In this document: piece after piece, positions 27,480-32,985 of the stretch | Layout of the letters: every line of letters starts with the position of its first letter | Numbering within the stretch: the stretch's first letter is position 1 | Assembly (NCBI GenBank): GCA_032718565.1 | Contig: JAVGVS010000045.1 | Span: forward strand, 2,616,943 to 2,680,942 | DNA length: 64,000 nt | Direction of reading: 5' to 3' | From: Distichodus sexfasciatus | Lineage: Eukaryota; Chordata; Actinopteri; Characiformes; Distichodontidae | Made by a program: the position numbers and the translations under genes | Notes under the pieces: model-generated | Seen by the model: the letters and a program-made list of their open reading frames with translations, nothing else | Databases searched by the model: none | What the model was told of the DNA's origin: nothing

Positions 27480-27709
27480 AGCTTTCTCAGCATGTCATAC
27501 ATGTCAGTTGCATAGTATAGTGCAAGCCTGGATGGAATTGGATGGAAGCGGGGGCAGAGTGGAGGAAAGGCCATTGGTTTGGCAAGCCAGAAGACGGGTG
27601 GGGCTTGGTCTCTGAAATGAGAGGCAAGGGCGGGGTGGGAAAAGCCACACCAGCTTTCACATGACAGCTGCGACCACTGTAGGCCTTGCAACGTTTTTAC
27701 TGCTTCAGA

Positions 27710-27741
<32 letters not shown>

Positions 27742-28221
27742 TGTGTGTGTGTGTGTGTTTCAGACAGTGCAGAGCTGACATTCCTGCTGACGTGTATAAA
27801 AGACCACAAGATTCCTTGGCTGAACTTTTGCCTTCTGTCACAATCTGGAAAACCATTGGGGTGGGGCCTTCAAGACAGCAGGAACCATAAAGGTCTGGTA
27901 TGACAGTAAAGTCAATGAGAAACACAGCAAACACAAAAAAACCCTCCATACAGACTGTATGTTTAACACACACACACACACACACTAAGTATGATGGATG
28001 GAGCAAACAGACATGTCATACAGGGACCAACTTACCTTCATGTGAGTGTGGGAACCAGATCTGGGAGGCAGCGCCGGAGTGTGGCCCCCCACGGTACGGA
28101 GGAGAAGAGGGGGAGGACGGAGGTCTTGAGGGGTGAGGCGGGTGCGAAGGGGGTGAGCCCAGACTGCTTGCCAGGAACGTCCCCATGAAGGAGGCTGAAG
28201 AGTTGCCCATCAGTCCGCTGC
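373..28221 (-). CDS. bahcc1: bahcc1, BAH and coiled-coil domain chromatin protein (23 internal exons; both termini missing)
   Basis: Seen: 23 exons on the minus strand, each bounded by AG and GT, join with matching phases into one frame of 6507 nt (about 2169 residues). Segments match what I remember of vertebrate BAHCC1: FMGTFLASSLGS, YPRFSGSLA, VLYGQHRFY, GPTFVPSVGH, QKVARIRHQQH, SAMKNLLKYS, VRQPPVGIAVA, VEFARIHP, LAELQRRYKEKQ, LVDGLKILISKEDELLYAA and YSIVIDGERGNRPRIYS. Domain order: low-complexity His/Gln/Pro N-terminal half, coiled coil (about residues 1556-1591), AT-hook-like patches (about 1600 and 1910), Tudor-like region (about 2031-2169). Known: mammalian BAHCC1 is nuclear and its C-terminal BAH domain reads H3K27me3 to support gene silencing. 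Inferred: the BAH exons lie left of the window and the start-codon exon lies right of 28221. The paralogue TNRC18 shares the C-terminal part, but the N-terminal exons favour bahcc1. Confidence 0.88.
620..728 (-). CDS. bahcc1: bahcc1 internal exon 22 (Tudor-like)
   Basis: It encodes VLDVRPETEVALNEGTRVCA, then YWSERSRCLYPGFVRRG. The pattern of a small hydrophobic residue, W, and YPG followed by V is typical of Tudor strands. The acceptor is a TG-rich tract ending gtgtgctag, with few pyrimidine runs. The donor is AGGG/gtgagt. Too short to appear as a long ORF, it was found by following the conserved sequence. Confidence 0.87.
729..3753. other. bahcc1 intron between exons 22 and 21 (3.0 kb)
   Basis: No exon is seen here. 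It contains CA/TG microsatellite pieces (about 826-846, 1136-1170, 1352-1372, 3651-3680), a degraded SINE-like stretch near 1741-1925, and the two-unit minisatellite at 2086-2545. The part from 3017 to 3730 is purine- and G-rich on the plus strand; ORFs there on the minus strand (Ser/His/Thr-rich) are composition artefacts. Confidence 0.6.
2086..2545 (+). repeat. Minisatellite of two alternating units (about 94-bp dimer)
   Basis: Two related units alternate. One is about 42 bp (GTTGTCATTCCCTATTTTGG plus CCACAAG.GGTGCCACCATTA) and the other about 45-52 bp (GGCTGGCATTCCCTATCTTG plus GTCACAAG...). Roughly four dimers are present, with point changes and a shortened last part. The dimeric order is clear because GGCCACAAG and GGTCACAAG alternate. 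It lies inside a bahcc1 intron. Confidence 0.8.
3754..3829 (-). CDS. bahcc1: bahcc1 internal exon 21
   Basis: The exon encodes YSIVIDGERGNRPRIYSQEQ, then LLQEA, a highly conserved family motif. The acceptor is a (CT)n microsatellite followed by ggcttatag, so the repeat itself supplies the pyrimidine tract. The donor is AGCG/gtgagt. It completes a Val codon split with the previous exon and leaves in phase 0. Confidence 0.9.
4104..4221 (-). CDS. bahcc1: bahcc1 internal exon 20 (start of Tudor-like region)
   Basis: The acceptor is ttctgctctcag and the donor is GATGT/gtgagt. It encodes APPNCVLTKEMLVDGLKILI, then SKEDELLYAARVRTLDLPDV. This is nearly identical to the mammalian BAHCC1 segment and is also similar in TNRC18. 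It opens the Tudor-like region in front of the BAH domain. Confidence 0.9.
4357..4492 (-). CDS. bahcc1: bahcc1 internal exon 19
   Basis: The acceptor is gtttgtgtgttatag, in a TG-rich tract, and the donor is CAAGG/gtaagg. It encodes CKGRAVSRLLESFTADEGFH, then LGEDSSFSDEDDEGNSSSHS and RNSHK. The GRAVSRLLESF motif and the acidic end resemble mammalian BAHCC1. Confidence 0.82.
4901..4981 (-). CDS. bahcc1: bahcc1 internal exon 18 (27-codon cassette)
   Basis: The acceptor is taaacgttacag and the donor is GACAG/gtacac. The frame set by the neighbouring exons reads RKSCWSGVAQSPQSDENECK, then RRTRFRQ. Both ends are in phase 0 and the length is 81 nt, so the exon could be included or skipped without a frame change. 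The different frame that is open over a longer stretch is not used. Confidence 0.72.
4982..6316. other. bahcc1 intron between exons 18 and 17 (1.3 kb)
   Basis: This is mostly unique AT-rich sequence without a credible exon. It ends in repeat DNA: a SINE-tail-like stretch (about 5870-6000) and a tRNA-headed SINE (6108-6297). Confidence 0.5.
6108..6297 (+). mobile_element. tRNA-headed SINE (family A)
   Basis: The head resembles a tRNA gene: an A-box-like TGGTCGAGCAGAGG, then AAGAGGTCAT and the B box GGTTCAAATCC. The body contains AAGACCCTTAACCCCAAGTT, shared with 31880-32010, and ends near TCTAGATAAGAGC. It is a diverged copy. Confidence 0.6.
6317..6564 (-). CDS. bahcc1: bahcc1 internal exon 17 (second AT-hook-like motif)
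   Basis: The acceptor is aatcctgccag and the donor is GCAAG/gtgagc. The exon encodes SQLHSGAEGEVKVKRRAPCR, VRRRPGRPRLQEKSWVSHYR and a basic end (SERLRRATRKSSMLRGAVSK). PGRPR flanked by Arg is AT-hook-like. It leaves in phase 0. Confidence 0.83.
6661..6834 (-). CDS. bahcc1: bahcc1 internal exon 16
   Basis: The acceptor is gttgctacag and the donor is CTACG/gtaagt. The exon opens with a run of six glutamates and GSYNSDEGHA, and ends LEANQKAKNKRERQELYG, a basic helix-like motif I recall in BAHCC1. The frame comes from the flanking phases. The long open reading frames listed nearby on other frames do not fit. Confidence 0.8.
7179..7219 (+). repeat. (GT)n microsatellite
   Basis: About 20 uninterrupted GT units, preceded by a run of six G. 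It lies in a bahcc1 intron. Confidence 0.9.
7785..7985 (-). mobile_element. tRNA-headed SINE (family B)
   Basis: It starts ACAGCACACAGTGCACCACA and runs through CTGCATTTGACCCACTTCTG, TACCTTGCTCATGAGTACCT and a tRNA-like head (read on the minus strand) near 7940-7985. Related copies lie at 22640, 47525, 49070, 61615 and 62045. Confidence 0.6.
8033..8245 (-). CDS. bahcc1: bahcc1 internal exon 15 (basic then acidic)
   Basis: The acceptor is cttgtcccacag and the donor is TCAAG/gtgagc. It encodes GSGDSGTQESWKGHDDEVAM, then the basic MRKRGKRKSATLKRASARRL, and ends with the acidic VTEDGDTSVEESESSDQ. It is a likely nuclear localisation region. The exon is symmetric, phase 1-1, 213 nt. Confidence 0.8.
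8339..8573 (-). CDS. bahcc1: bahcc1 internal exon 14
   Basis: The acceptor is ctttcttttctcag and the donor is CACAG/gtcagg. The exon encodes IKMQCCPKGSLHEHHITQLK, SKLPGARMSTGLIVRDGDGS and a Ser-rich acidic end (NESESQSQSDTG). A second GT six bases downstream would break the phase with the next exon. Confidence 0.78.
8711..8825 (-). CDS. bahcc1: bahcc1 internal exon 13
   Basis: The acceptor is tttgattgacag. The donor is CACAG/gtcggt, weaker than consensus but the only one that keeps phase 0 into the next exon. It encodes PAGAVLSLLAEESGGGGGDL, then VKKRKLSSRGFARLGAAQ. It has a glycine run followed by a basic patch that could act in nuclear localisation. Confidence 0.78.
8826..12261. other. bahcc1 intron between exons 13 and 12 (3.4 kb)
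   Basis: The right-of-exon part (8,870-9,210) is GA-rich. 9,240-9,640 is GC-richer unique sequence. (GA)n lies at 9733-9759, with CA/TG pieces at 9960-10060 and 10355-10390 and another (GA)n near 10577-10618. 10,060-10,450 and 10,830-11,110 read as unique, mixed-composition DNA that could be conserved non-coding sequence. 11,160-12,180 is AT-rich and unremarkable. No exon fits the splice phases. Confidence 0.45.
10979..10994 (-). promoter_or_regulatory. DR4-type nuclear receptor element (candidate)
   Basis: On the minus strand the sequence is GGGTCA-ACGT-AGGTCA: two receptor half-sites in the same direction, four bases apart. This spacing is the one favoured by thyroid hormone/RXR and LXR/RXR pairs. 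It lies in a block of unique intronic sequence. Motif only; a chance match is possible. Confidence 0.3.
12262..12375 (-). CDS. bahcc1: bahcc1 internal exon 12 (AT-hook-like)
   Basis: The acceptor is tttctccccag and the donor is CAA/gtaagt. The exon encodes KEETPRSPARRGPGRPRKRK, then SALGLGPMMPSESQKKVK. The RRGPGRPRKRK core is an AT-hook-type minor-groove binding motif. The exon is symmetric (phase 2-2, 114 nt), so skipping it would keep the frame but remove the hook. Confidence 0.86.
12531..12667 (-). CDS. bahcc1: bahcc1 internal exon 11 (coiled coil)
   Basis: The acceptor is ttctctgttag and the donor is CACCA/gtgagc. The exon encodes VCPVKGAIDTMDAQELAMRV, then RLAELQRRYKEKQKELAKLQ and RKHDHQ. 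The Leu/Ala spacing with alternating Arg/Lys/Glu fits a coiled coil, and this is probably the segment that gives the family its name. It leaves in phase 2. Confidence 0.87.
12928..13097 (-). CDS. bahcc1: bahcc1 internal exon 10 (Ala/Leu-rich helix)
   Basis: The acceptor is tttatgcag and the donor is GCCG/gtatta. The exon encodes GEEQLIFDLQSLATLAAARA, then LELDSKVNSMTEAEKN and RTLNLRRKCSWTPRHEP. The first half looks helical and the second is basic. The exon enters from phase 1 and leaves in phase 0. Confidence 0.82.
13098..14035. other. bahcc1 intron between exons 10 and 9 (0.9 kb)
   Basis: AT-rich unique sequence with a short ATTC repeat (about 13146-13160). I see no exon, repeat family or motif to annotate. 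Confidence 0.4.
14036..14905 (-). CDS. bahcc1: bahcc1 internal exon 9 (870-nt acidic exon)
   Basis: The acceptor is tttttgacacag and the donor is TGAAG/gtaaat. The exon is open for 290 codons and symmetric (phase 1-1). It begins DLPPGYAYPAISMGYRGG and then RHVRLAEPAELEAIPVEPVE, similar to mammalian BAHCC1. A long Glu/Val/Pro-rich stretch follows (for example EEQERDVLEPSEEPEIVEP), and the exon ends ELLSELADLELRQSKLSAGK. The chain has strong net negative charge and no recognised fold. Plus-strand ORFs over it are shadows. Confidence 0.83.
14906..15697. other. bahcc1 intron between exons 9 and 8 (0.8 kb)
   Basis: Unique sequence with no exon in a fitting phase. 15,200-15,420 is somewhat GC-richer. 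Nothing else to report. Confidence 0.4.
15698..16043 (-). CDS. bahcc1: bahcc1 internal exon 8 (Pro/Ser-rich)
   Basis: The acceptor is gcattgcag and the donor is GCCAG/gtaaga. It begins IQKKPEEQTMELEDILSEPR. A Pro/Ser/Thr-rich segment follows, with PCCQSPCMRPHPK, and the exon ends PQDYPESMEP. It starts in phase 0 and leaves in phase 1. It is probably disordered. Confidence 0.8.
16566..16948 (+). mobile_element. Interspersed teleost repeat with GTGGGAAA...GCGCCACCATGCCGCC end
   Basis: It contains TCATTCATTATCCG at the left, AATTTAGAGTCGCCAATTAA, GGACTGTGGG, GGAGCACCCAGAGGAAACCC, GCATGCAAACTCCTCACAGA and CTGCGCCACCATGCCGCCC. This string of motifs is typical of a very common fish non-autonomous element. 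This copy carries a long inverted repeat near its left side. Confidence 0.65.
16591..16679. repeat. Inverted repeat, 30-bp arms, 29-bp loop
   Basis: The left arm 16591-16620 and the reverse complement of 16650-16679 agree at 27 of 30 positions. Both begin TTGCGCCTGTAAGTTCC. In minus-strand pre-mRNA the pairing would form a stable hairpin. Confidence 0.85.
17124..17368 (-). CDS. bahcc1: bahcc1 internal exon 7 (Gln/His-rich)
   Basis: The acceptor is ccatttctttag and the donor is ACCAG/gtaact. The exon encodes DVMEQPGLWPPVYRARGPPS, then HMQHPAVYSRSQFLRQQELY and a Gln/His-rich tail ending in HRNSHNQ. The SRxQ-LRQQELYALQQ motif matches mammalian BAHCC1. The exon leaves in phase 0. Confidence 0.85.
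17369..18565. other. bahcc1 intron between exons 7 and 6 (1.2 kb)
   Basis: It contains an ATG/GATAAT-type trinucleotide stretch at 17665-17712 and a short (TG)n at 18411-18431. 17,860-18,230 reads as unique moderately GC-rich DNA. No exon fits. Confidence 0.45.
17665..17712 (+). repeat. Degenerate (GAT/GAA)n trinucleotide repeat
   Basis: Imperfect run built from ATGATAATGATGATG-type units; intronic. Confidence 0.7.
18566..18724 (-). CDS. bahcc1: bahcc1 internal exon 6
   Basis: The acceptor is aattccctcag and the donor is TTAG/gtatga. The exon is symmetric, phase 1-1, 159 nt. It encodes ISHTALHQNLPPGFSAAMPA, then PLPQDPSAQLVVLPSEPAPH. The Pro-rich linker is conserved in BAHCC1 (HQNLPPGF, PLPQD, QLV-LPSEP). 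Confidence 0.82.
18822..19027 (-). CDS. bahcc1: bahcc1 internal exon 5 (conserved VEFARIHP block)
   Basis: The acceptor is gtcttctcag and the donor is TATG/gtgtgt. The exon encodes DNKERVEFARIHPSNSCHGD, then SGQLGDPAAHAH, and ends PRTGSPSLWMTGHSYG. This closely resembles mammalian BAHCC1 (KDRVEFARIHP, RSPSLWMGGHSYG), which is one of the better arguments for bahcc1 over TNRC18. Confidence 0.85.
19122..19236 (-). CDS. bahcc1: bahcc1 internal exon 4
   Basis: The acceptor is ttttcttag and the donor is TCAG/gtaaat. The frame forced by the previous exon reads GVPRPMYPSDSPGEEERKRM and ends RERDTFIR. It is a charged linker with no recognised domain. A longer ORF in another frame covers the same place but does not fit the splice phases. 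Confidence 0.75.
19237..19560. other. bahcc1 intron between exons 4 and 3 (324 bp)
   Basis: AT-rich unique sequence. I see nothing in it beyond the splice sites. Confidence 0.5.
19561..21777 (-). CDS. bahcc1: bahcc1 internal exon 3 (large His/Gln/Pro-rich exon)
   Basis: This 2217-nt exon is open throughout. It has acceptor cttcctcacag, donor GAAAG/gtagga and phase 1-1. It opens with ENFYLRSLPSQPP. Low-complexity segments include runs of His with Gln and Pro near its residue 60, a second His-rich block (HHSHHPHHAHHPHH) near residue 250, and Gln/Pro runs near residues 365-400. Conserved islands between them include GRCTKEA, ECLERGQTLHQ, GPTFVPSVGH, QKVARIRHQQH, SAMKNLLKYS and GEVRQPPVGIAVAVAR. 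The CAG/CAC codon runs make length polymorphism likely. No domain of known fold is visible. Confidence 0.88.
21876..21998 (-). CDS. bahcc1: bahcc1 internal exon 2 (NAGNAG acceptor)
   Basis: The exon encodes PGYPRFSGSLAHTFLPISHL followed by DHH...VLYGQHRFYDTQK, a well-conserved BAHCC1 segment. The donor is AAAAG/gtgagt. The acceptor reads ctttcagcag, two AGs three bases apart. The start given here (21998) uses the downstream AG and gives HEAPGY at the junction, as in mammals. The upstream AG would start the exon at 22001 and add one Ala (HEAAPGY). Length is 123 nt and the exon is symmetric (phase 1-1). Confidence 0.85.
22640..22842 (-). mobile_element. tRNA-headed SINE (family B)
   Basis: It begins CATTGTGAACACACCCCAGC, runs through GCACCACAATGAAATGCAAT and CAGTGGGCAGCTGACG-like sequence, TACCTTGCTCATGG, then GTGACCCTCTGATCACAGGA and ends at the complement of a tRNA-like head (CCATTACACTACC). 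Same family as 7785-7985. Confidence 0.65.
23380..23640. promoter_or_regulatory. Candidate conserved non-coding element
   Basis: Unique, repeat-free sequence with several homeodomain cores in good context: TCCTAATTAATGAAGC, GTGATAATTACATAAAG and CTGTCAGCATTAATAAGC. The TGTCA next to a TAAT core would suit TALE/Hox-type pairing. No coding potential. Proposed from composition and motifs only. Confidence 0.3.
24755..24824 (+). repeat. (GA)n microsatellite
   Basis: About 35 GA units with a few interruptions. Confidence 0.9.
25515..25690 (+). mobile_element. tRNA-headed SINE (family A), degraded
   Basis: The head is GGAGGCCTAGTGGTATAATA then GACCAAGAGGTCATATAG and TAGGTTTAAATCCCA (B-box-like). 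The body is short: CACTACTACCACTGGGC and TCTGGGTAGA. Confidence 0.5.
27711..27758 (+). repeat. (TG)n microsatellite
   Basis: About 24 TG units with one TA interruption. Confidence 0.9.
28036..28221 (-). CDS. bahcc1: bahcc1 internal exon 1 (N-terminal Ser/Pro-rich)
   Basis: The acceptor is ttgctgtttgcag and the donor is GAAG/gtaagt. The exon enters with two bases completing a codon and leaves in phase 1. It encodes GSGLMGNSSASFMGTFLASS, then a Pro/Ser/His stretch, and ends in ASQIWFPHSHE. This corresponds to the early N-terminal part of BAHCC1, which in mammals lies about 60 residues after the start. The exon carrying those first residues was not found to the right. It is followed by a 6-kb intron. 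Confidence 0.85.
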
Positions 28222-29809
28222 CTGCAAACAGCAAAAGAAAAGTAGCTCAGTAAATGAGTGTTGAGGCAAAGCTACAATGACACATGAGACTGAATACAGA
28301 GCAAAACCTGAAGCAAACCCAACAGATATTTCTATTACTTTGGCTAAATTTTGATTGTTGGAATTTTACACTAAAAGAAAATATTTATATGGCCTTTGTT
28401 ACAAAAACACTTTACAGAGAAAATGGTGACCAACTTCATTCACTACCAATGTGCAGCAGCCTAGTGGATAATTCTGCATTCACCACACATTAGCCAAGGT
28501 GGTGAAAGGGCACTGAAATGTCACCAGTTACAGACAGAGGCTGTTTAGAAAATTAAATGGATAGGCATTGTTGGTCATTTTAACCAGTACAGCATTTTGA
28601 AGAAATGACTCCTTTATGACCACAGGAAATCTTCGTTGCAGATGACTACATGATCTGAGCAGGAGATTGTGTAGTTGTTGGGGAAATAAAACAAATAAAA
28701 ACCTCTATTTTTGTGGAAGTCCCAGATGCTGTTGCAGCACCAGACTGCTAACACAGAAAAACTCGTTTTATCTTAGTATAAAGCGACTTGTTTCTACTAA
28801 CGGTTTGCCAACCCAGTTGCCTTACAGATTCTCTCACTGCATTCTGTACTTTTACCAGTATTTTCCTATTTAGCCTGGTTTGTACAACTACCACTGCCTT
28901 GACTTTGATATTTTGACAAATTTTGGATTGTCTTTTTTGCCACAGTTTGCCCAGGTTTGACCTAAGCTTGTTTATTACCACAGAACCTTTGTCGAACTCA
29001 CTTTGCATTAAACTACCTTTTGCACACAAATCAGTCTTCTCTAAAAGCATTAAAGTTCCTAATGGATTCCTGTTGCTCACTAATGCTAATTTCTCCTAGC
29101 ATTTGATGCTACCATAACCTTGCAACTGCCTTAAAAGCTAGCCGAAATGAGATTACACTAGGTTTGTGTTTGTTCTCAAACTGCACTGCTTTTACGCAGT
29201 AACATAGGCAGTCCCATGGCGTTGCTCTGGTCCCAAGAGCATATCTGGTTGAGAGGGTATGAGATTTGCAATTCTAGTATTAGACTCAACCCCTTCCATC
29301 CGTCCTCACATTTTTGCATCTAACGCAGCCTGGGAACATTACAGCCAGAGCTTGGTTGCCTCAGTCTAGCAGTGGACAGACATCTCATCTCACAGCTGAA
29401 TGCACACCCTCTCCATCTTTCCCTCTCCCTCACTCCCCGATCCCTCATCTCTCTGCTGCTCTCTCTCTCTCTCTCCTCCATTATCTTCACTTTTTTTTTC
29501 AATCTCTCATTCTCACGCCCTCAATCTCTCCCTGAACCCTGCTCCATTTCTCTATTTCTTATCTATCCCTCCACTGCGCTGCTCTTTCGTCCATCTGGAA
29601 TTTTCCACCCCAGCCCCCCGTTTGCGTTTGCGCACCCCCCACTGCCAGCACCACCACCACGCTAGGCTTAAAGCAACACAAAAGAAAACAGCCTTCAAAG
29701 ACCGGAATCAGAGCCCCAGCTTCAGGCGCAGATCAACATTCTCCAGCGACAGCTCCGCTCATGTTTAGCCTTAAGCGTTTAGCTCGGTGGCTTTGGCCTG
29801 ACAAGCGGA

Positions 29810-30110
29810 ATCGTGCGGGCTCTATCTCAGGCAGGTAAACACTTCATCTTAATTATAGCGAACGCCACGAAGACGTATAGCCTAGCGTTACCCAGAGGCC
29901 CCAAAAGCCCTCACGCTGCTCTCAAAGGGTTCCTGTTTGCCTCGGCCCTGTAATAAACATAGCAACGCCGCCATCTACGCGTGTTTAACTAGACAAAGAT
30001 GAGTAATTGACCATTCACAGCAACGCCTCTGTAACTGCCCGCTGATTGTCCATTATCTGTTATGGGAGTAGGAGAGGGGAAAAAACACTGATTAAGCCCA
30101 GCTTAAACTG
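29810..30110. promoter_or_regulatory. Candidate conserved non-coding element
   Basis: Repeat-free block with scattered CpG and motifs such as GAGTAATTGACCATTCACAG and GTCCATTATCTGTTATG. It cannot be read as an exon in any phase fitting bahcc1. Proposed on composition only. Confidence 0.25.
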
Positions 30111-31689
30111 GGTTCCCATTATCCCGCTGGCTCTCTTGACAAAGAGACGCACCCCTCCCCCCACCCCTCTCCAAAGTCAGATGCTGTGTGAATATGTATG
30201 AGCACCGGTTTATGTGCAGTGTTTATGTAAACAATAAACATGCATGGATCATATTTGTTTGAGGCTGAGGATTACATCTCCCAAAGCATGCTGCATTGTT
30301 AACTTTAAATGGTTACTTTTTTTTTTTTTTGAGTTGCTGATATCTTGGTCGCAAGATGGAAATTGTGCAAAGATTTGCACAAGGCCAATCACAGCCAAAA
30401 CAGATTAACTAAAGGGCATAGATTCTCTCTCTCCCCGAAAAGGTTGACCCCCTTTCTCCTGCACAGAGCAATGCAGGGATCTGCAAAAACTCTGCTTTCA
30501 GCGTTCTCAGCAAACCGACACCATACATGTCAATCTTGGGAATTTTGTGATACATATGCATGCAAAAATTTCAGCATTTTTGCCGTTTGTCCCCTTTTCA
30601 GTGCCGGTAGATTCAACAGCGGCCGTATCCTTGAGGGAAAACAGATTCCACTACTACAATCCATTTTTATTGCAGATTTCACCGTTATGCGTCTTAAAGC
30701 GAAGCAGAATTGCCACCTTTTAGATACTAAAGCTTGACCACTAAACAGGGGTCTTAAGAAAGACCAGACCCCAGTGACACAAAGCAAGCTGTAGCCTCTG
30801 TCCAGGGCAATCACATTAACTCACAGAGACCGATGCCAGCACGAATACCCTAACGATTGCGCGCCAAAGTGCAGCTCTGTCCCCTGGCGATGGTGCAAGG
30901 AGGGGCAAATGAGTGGCTTGTTGTGTACGGCGTTGGCACGTGCGGAAGCAGGGGGGCATGCTTTAATTGTGACGGTTGGGGGAAAGGACAGCAAAAGCAT
31001 CCCCCACTCTCTCCCATCACCATGTCCTTACGCCTCGTCTCACCGGATAGCTGTGGGCGCCACCTCAGGGGAGAGATGTGGAAGGGGACATGAAGGAGGG
31101 GCAAAGTCTGGTCACATAACCCCCACCTCTAACCCATCCACATTAATCAAGCAAGCCTAGTGCATTATTAACACACACAAACTTACTAGACTTGCTATCT
31201 TTATGAGGTACTTTGGTAGACTCTCATAATTACTAGATCTAATTACTACTAGACCTTATCCTCAGTAACCAAAAGCAAATTGTCGGACACTTGGTGCTCA
31301 GCCTGATATCGAGTGACACGATATGAACAGTCATTTTTAATGCATCATTTGAAAATAAAACTATCACGATATTTTTATTTATTAAATTCCAGCATAACAT
31401 AACAACATAATTTCTGCAGATTGGTACAGATTTGTTAAGTCGTTGCAGTGGTTTGTTTGTTCATAAAATTTTTGTTCTAAAAAGAGCATATTGGAACATT
31501 TTTATTTTTATTGTTTTAAATGTCAAATCCAAATCTAATCCAAATAATTAAATATAAGAACATAAATCAGAAATACAAATTAGTGACTTCCTTTGTAGTA
31601 AAATTAGATCCACCACAACATGGGGCAAGTGGTCTGATATTTTAATGGAACATTGTCTAGAAAGAGAAGGTGGTTGCCTAGAAGTTGTA

Positions 31690-32010
31690 TGCCCATCTGG
31701 TGGTAGTCTAGTGGTTAAGATACTCAATTCATGACCAAGAGGTCAAGGGTTCAAATCCTAAGTCCTGCACTACCACTATTGGGTCAGTGAGCAAGACCCT
31801 AAACTAAGTTTCTCTCAGGGAAAAAGTCCCTAAAATTGGGAAAACGGAAGCAGAGCATCTGCTAAATTTCATAAATGTAAAATGTAAGTCAAGAGGTTGT
31901 GGGTTTAAGTCTGCCTCTACTGTAAATATCCAGAAAGACCCTTAACCCCAAGTTGCTCCAGCGAGACTCTGTAAATAGGAAATGCAATTTACTCTGGATA
32001 AGAACATGGT
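31690..32010 (+). mobile_element. Two adjacent SINE copies (family A)
   Basis: The first copy has a clear tRNA-like head: TGGTGGTAGTCTAGTGGTTA (A box), GACCAAGAGGTCA and GGGTTCAAATCC (B box). The second, from about 31885, has AAGAGGTTGTGGGTTTAAGT and the tail AAGACCCTTAACCCCAAGTT, TTTACTCTGGATAAGAAC. The first tail (CTGCTAAATTTCATAAATGT) runs straight into the second head. Confidence 0.65.
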
Positions 32011-32449
32011 TGACAAGAACATGCCAGCTTGCCATTGGGAAAGCTTATGAAATGTTGATAATGAATACTGTCACAATTGATACTGAGCATGGCTCATGCA
32101 ACATATGCCTATATTCCACTGAAAGCCCCCAAAGCAGGTTTTCCCAACTTTAAGGGTACATTCAGGTCTTCAGAACCACCCATATCTCTCTCTCTCTCTC
32201 CCTCTCTCTCTCAACACACACAGACACACACAAACAGGTTTAACAGCTGATACTGTTAAGATTCCCAGATCTGACAACCATCACCCATACCATGATTCAT
32301 ATTCATCCTACCTCTGTCAGACAAAATACATGTACAGAGCAAAAAAATCTCCACAGTGAAACATAGCCAAGTAAAAGGGATGCTGCCAATGAAACAGGTC
32401 AGTCGAGCAGGTTGTAGGTCTGGGGTGTGAGAACATGGATAGGGGCCCG

Positions 32450-32720
32450 TGCCACTGTTTGCTTAGCAGCTTATTAAAAGGATGACACAGGCTTCAGGCC
32501 GGCTTGCCGTAGCTAAGTCCATGCCTGTAGCGTAGCTGATTTTTTCCCCCCTCGCCGCTCTCTCTCTCGGGCCACGTTTATTTACGGCTTCCGTAAAGAG
32601 CCCTGAGCCATGCCAGTGGAGCAGTTTCTGTGGGCGCTTAAGAAAATCGGGTCATGTGCATCCTAATCAGCGCCCAACCATGACAGCAAAGGAGATTAAT
32701 CCTATTATAGATTTAAAGGT
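32450..32720. promoter_or_regulatory. Candidate conserved non-coding element
   Basis: Unique block containing TCATGTGCATCCTAATCAG (octamer/homeodomain-like) and GAGATTAATCC (an Otx/Pitx-type TAATCC core), plus GTTTATTTACGG (forkhead-like). No coding potential. Motif evidence only. Confidence 0.3.
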
Positions 32721-32847
32721 GGGGTTGGGTGTGTGTGTGTGATTGTGTGCGTGCTTATTTGTTTGGGGGTGTGTGAATATAGATATCGTTCTCAAGTAAT
32801 ATTGAATATGAAGCTGAAGATAATCTGGTCTTCTTTTCAAAATTCTT

Positions 32848-32985
32848 GAAGACATTTCATCTCTCATCCGAAAGGCTTCTTCAGTTCCAAAAATCTGCTG
32901 GGGAGTATCAGGTCTTCGGATGAGAGGAGAACTCCTCTGAAGAAGCCTTTTGGAGAGGTGAGAGGTGAAGCGTCTTCAGAAAGCC
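32848..32985. repeat. Imperfect inverted repeat
   Basis: The left arm GAAGACATTTCATCTCTCAT (then CCGAAAGGCTTCTTCAG) is matched by the reverse complement of the right side, which contains GAAGACGCTTCACCTCTCAC and AAAAGGCTTCTTCAG. The spacer is about 50 bp. The motif is common in fish retroelement-related repeats. Confidence 0.6.

Larger units (their letters stand above)
22002..28035. other. bahcc1 intron between exons 2 and 1 (6 kb)
   Basis: No exon is seen. Contents: SINE 22640-22842; a homeodomain-motif-rich unique block 23380-23640; GC-rich unique sequence 23,800-24,180; (GA)n 24755-24824 in a larger GA-rich stretch (24,500-25,020); SINE 25515-25690; AT-rich unique DNA with many TAAT cores 25,900-26,200; (CT)n 27455-27480; (TG)n 27711-27758. 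ORFs over 23764-24030 and 27208-28006 are composition artefacts. Confidence 0.5.
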
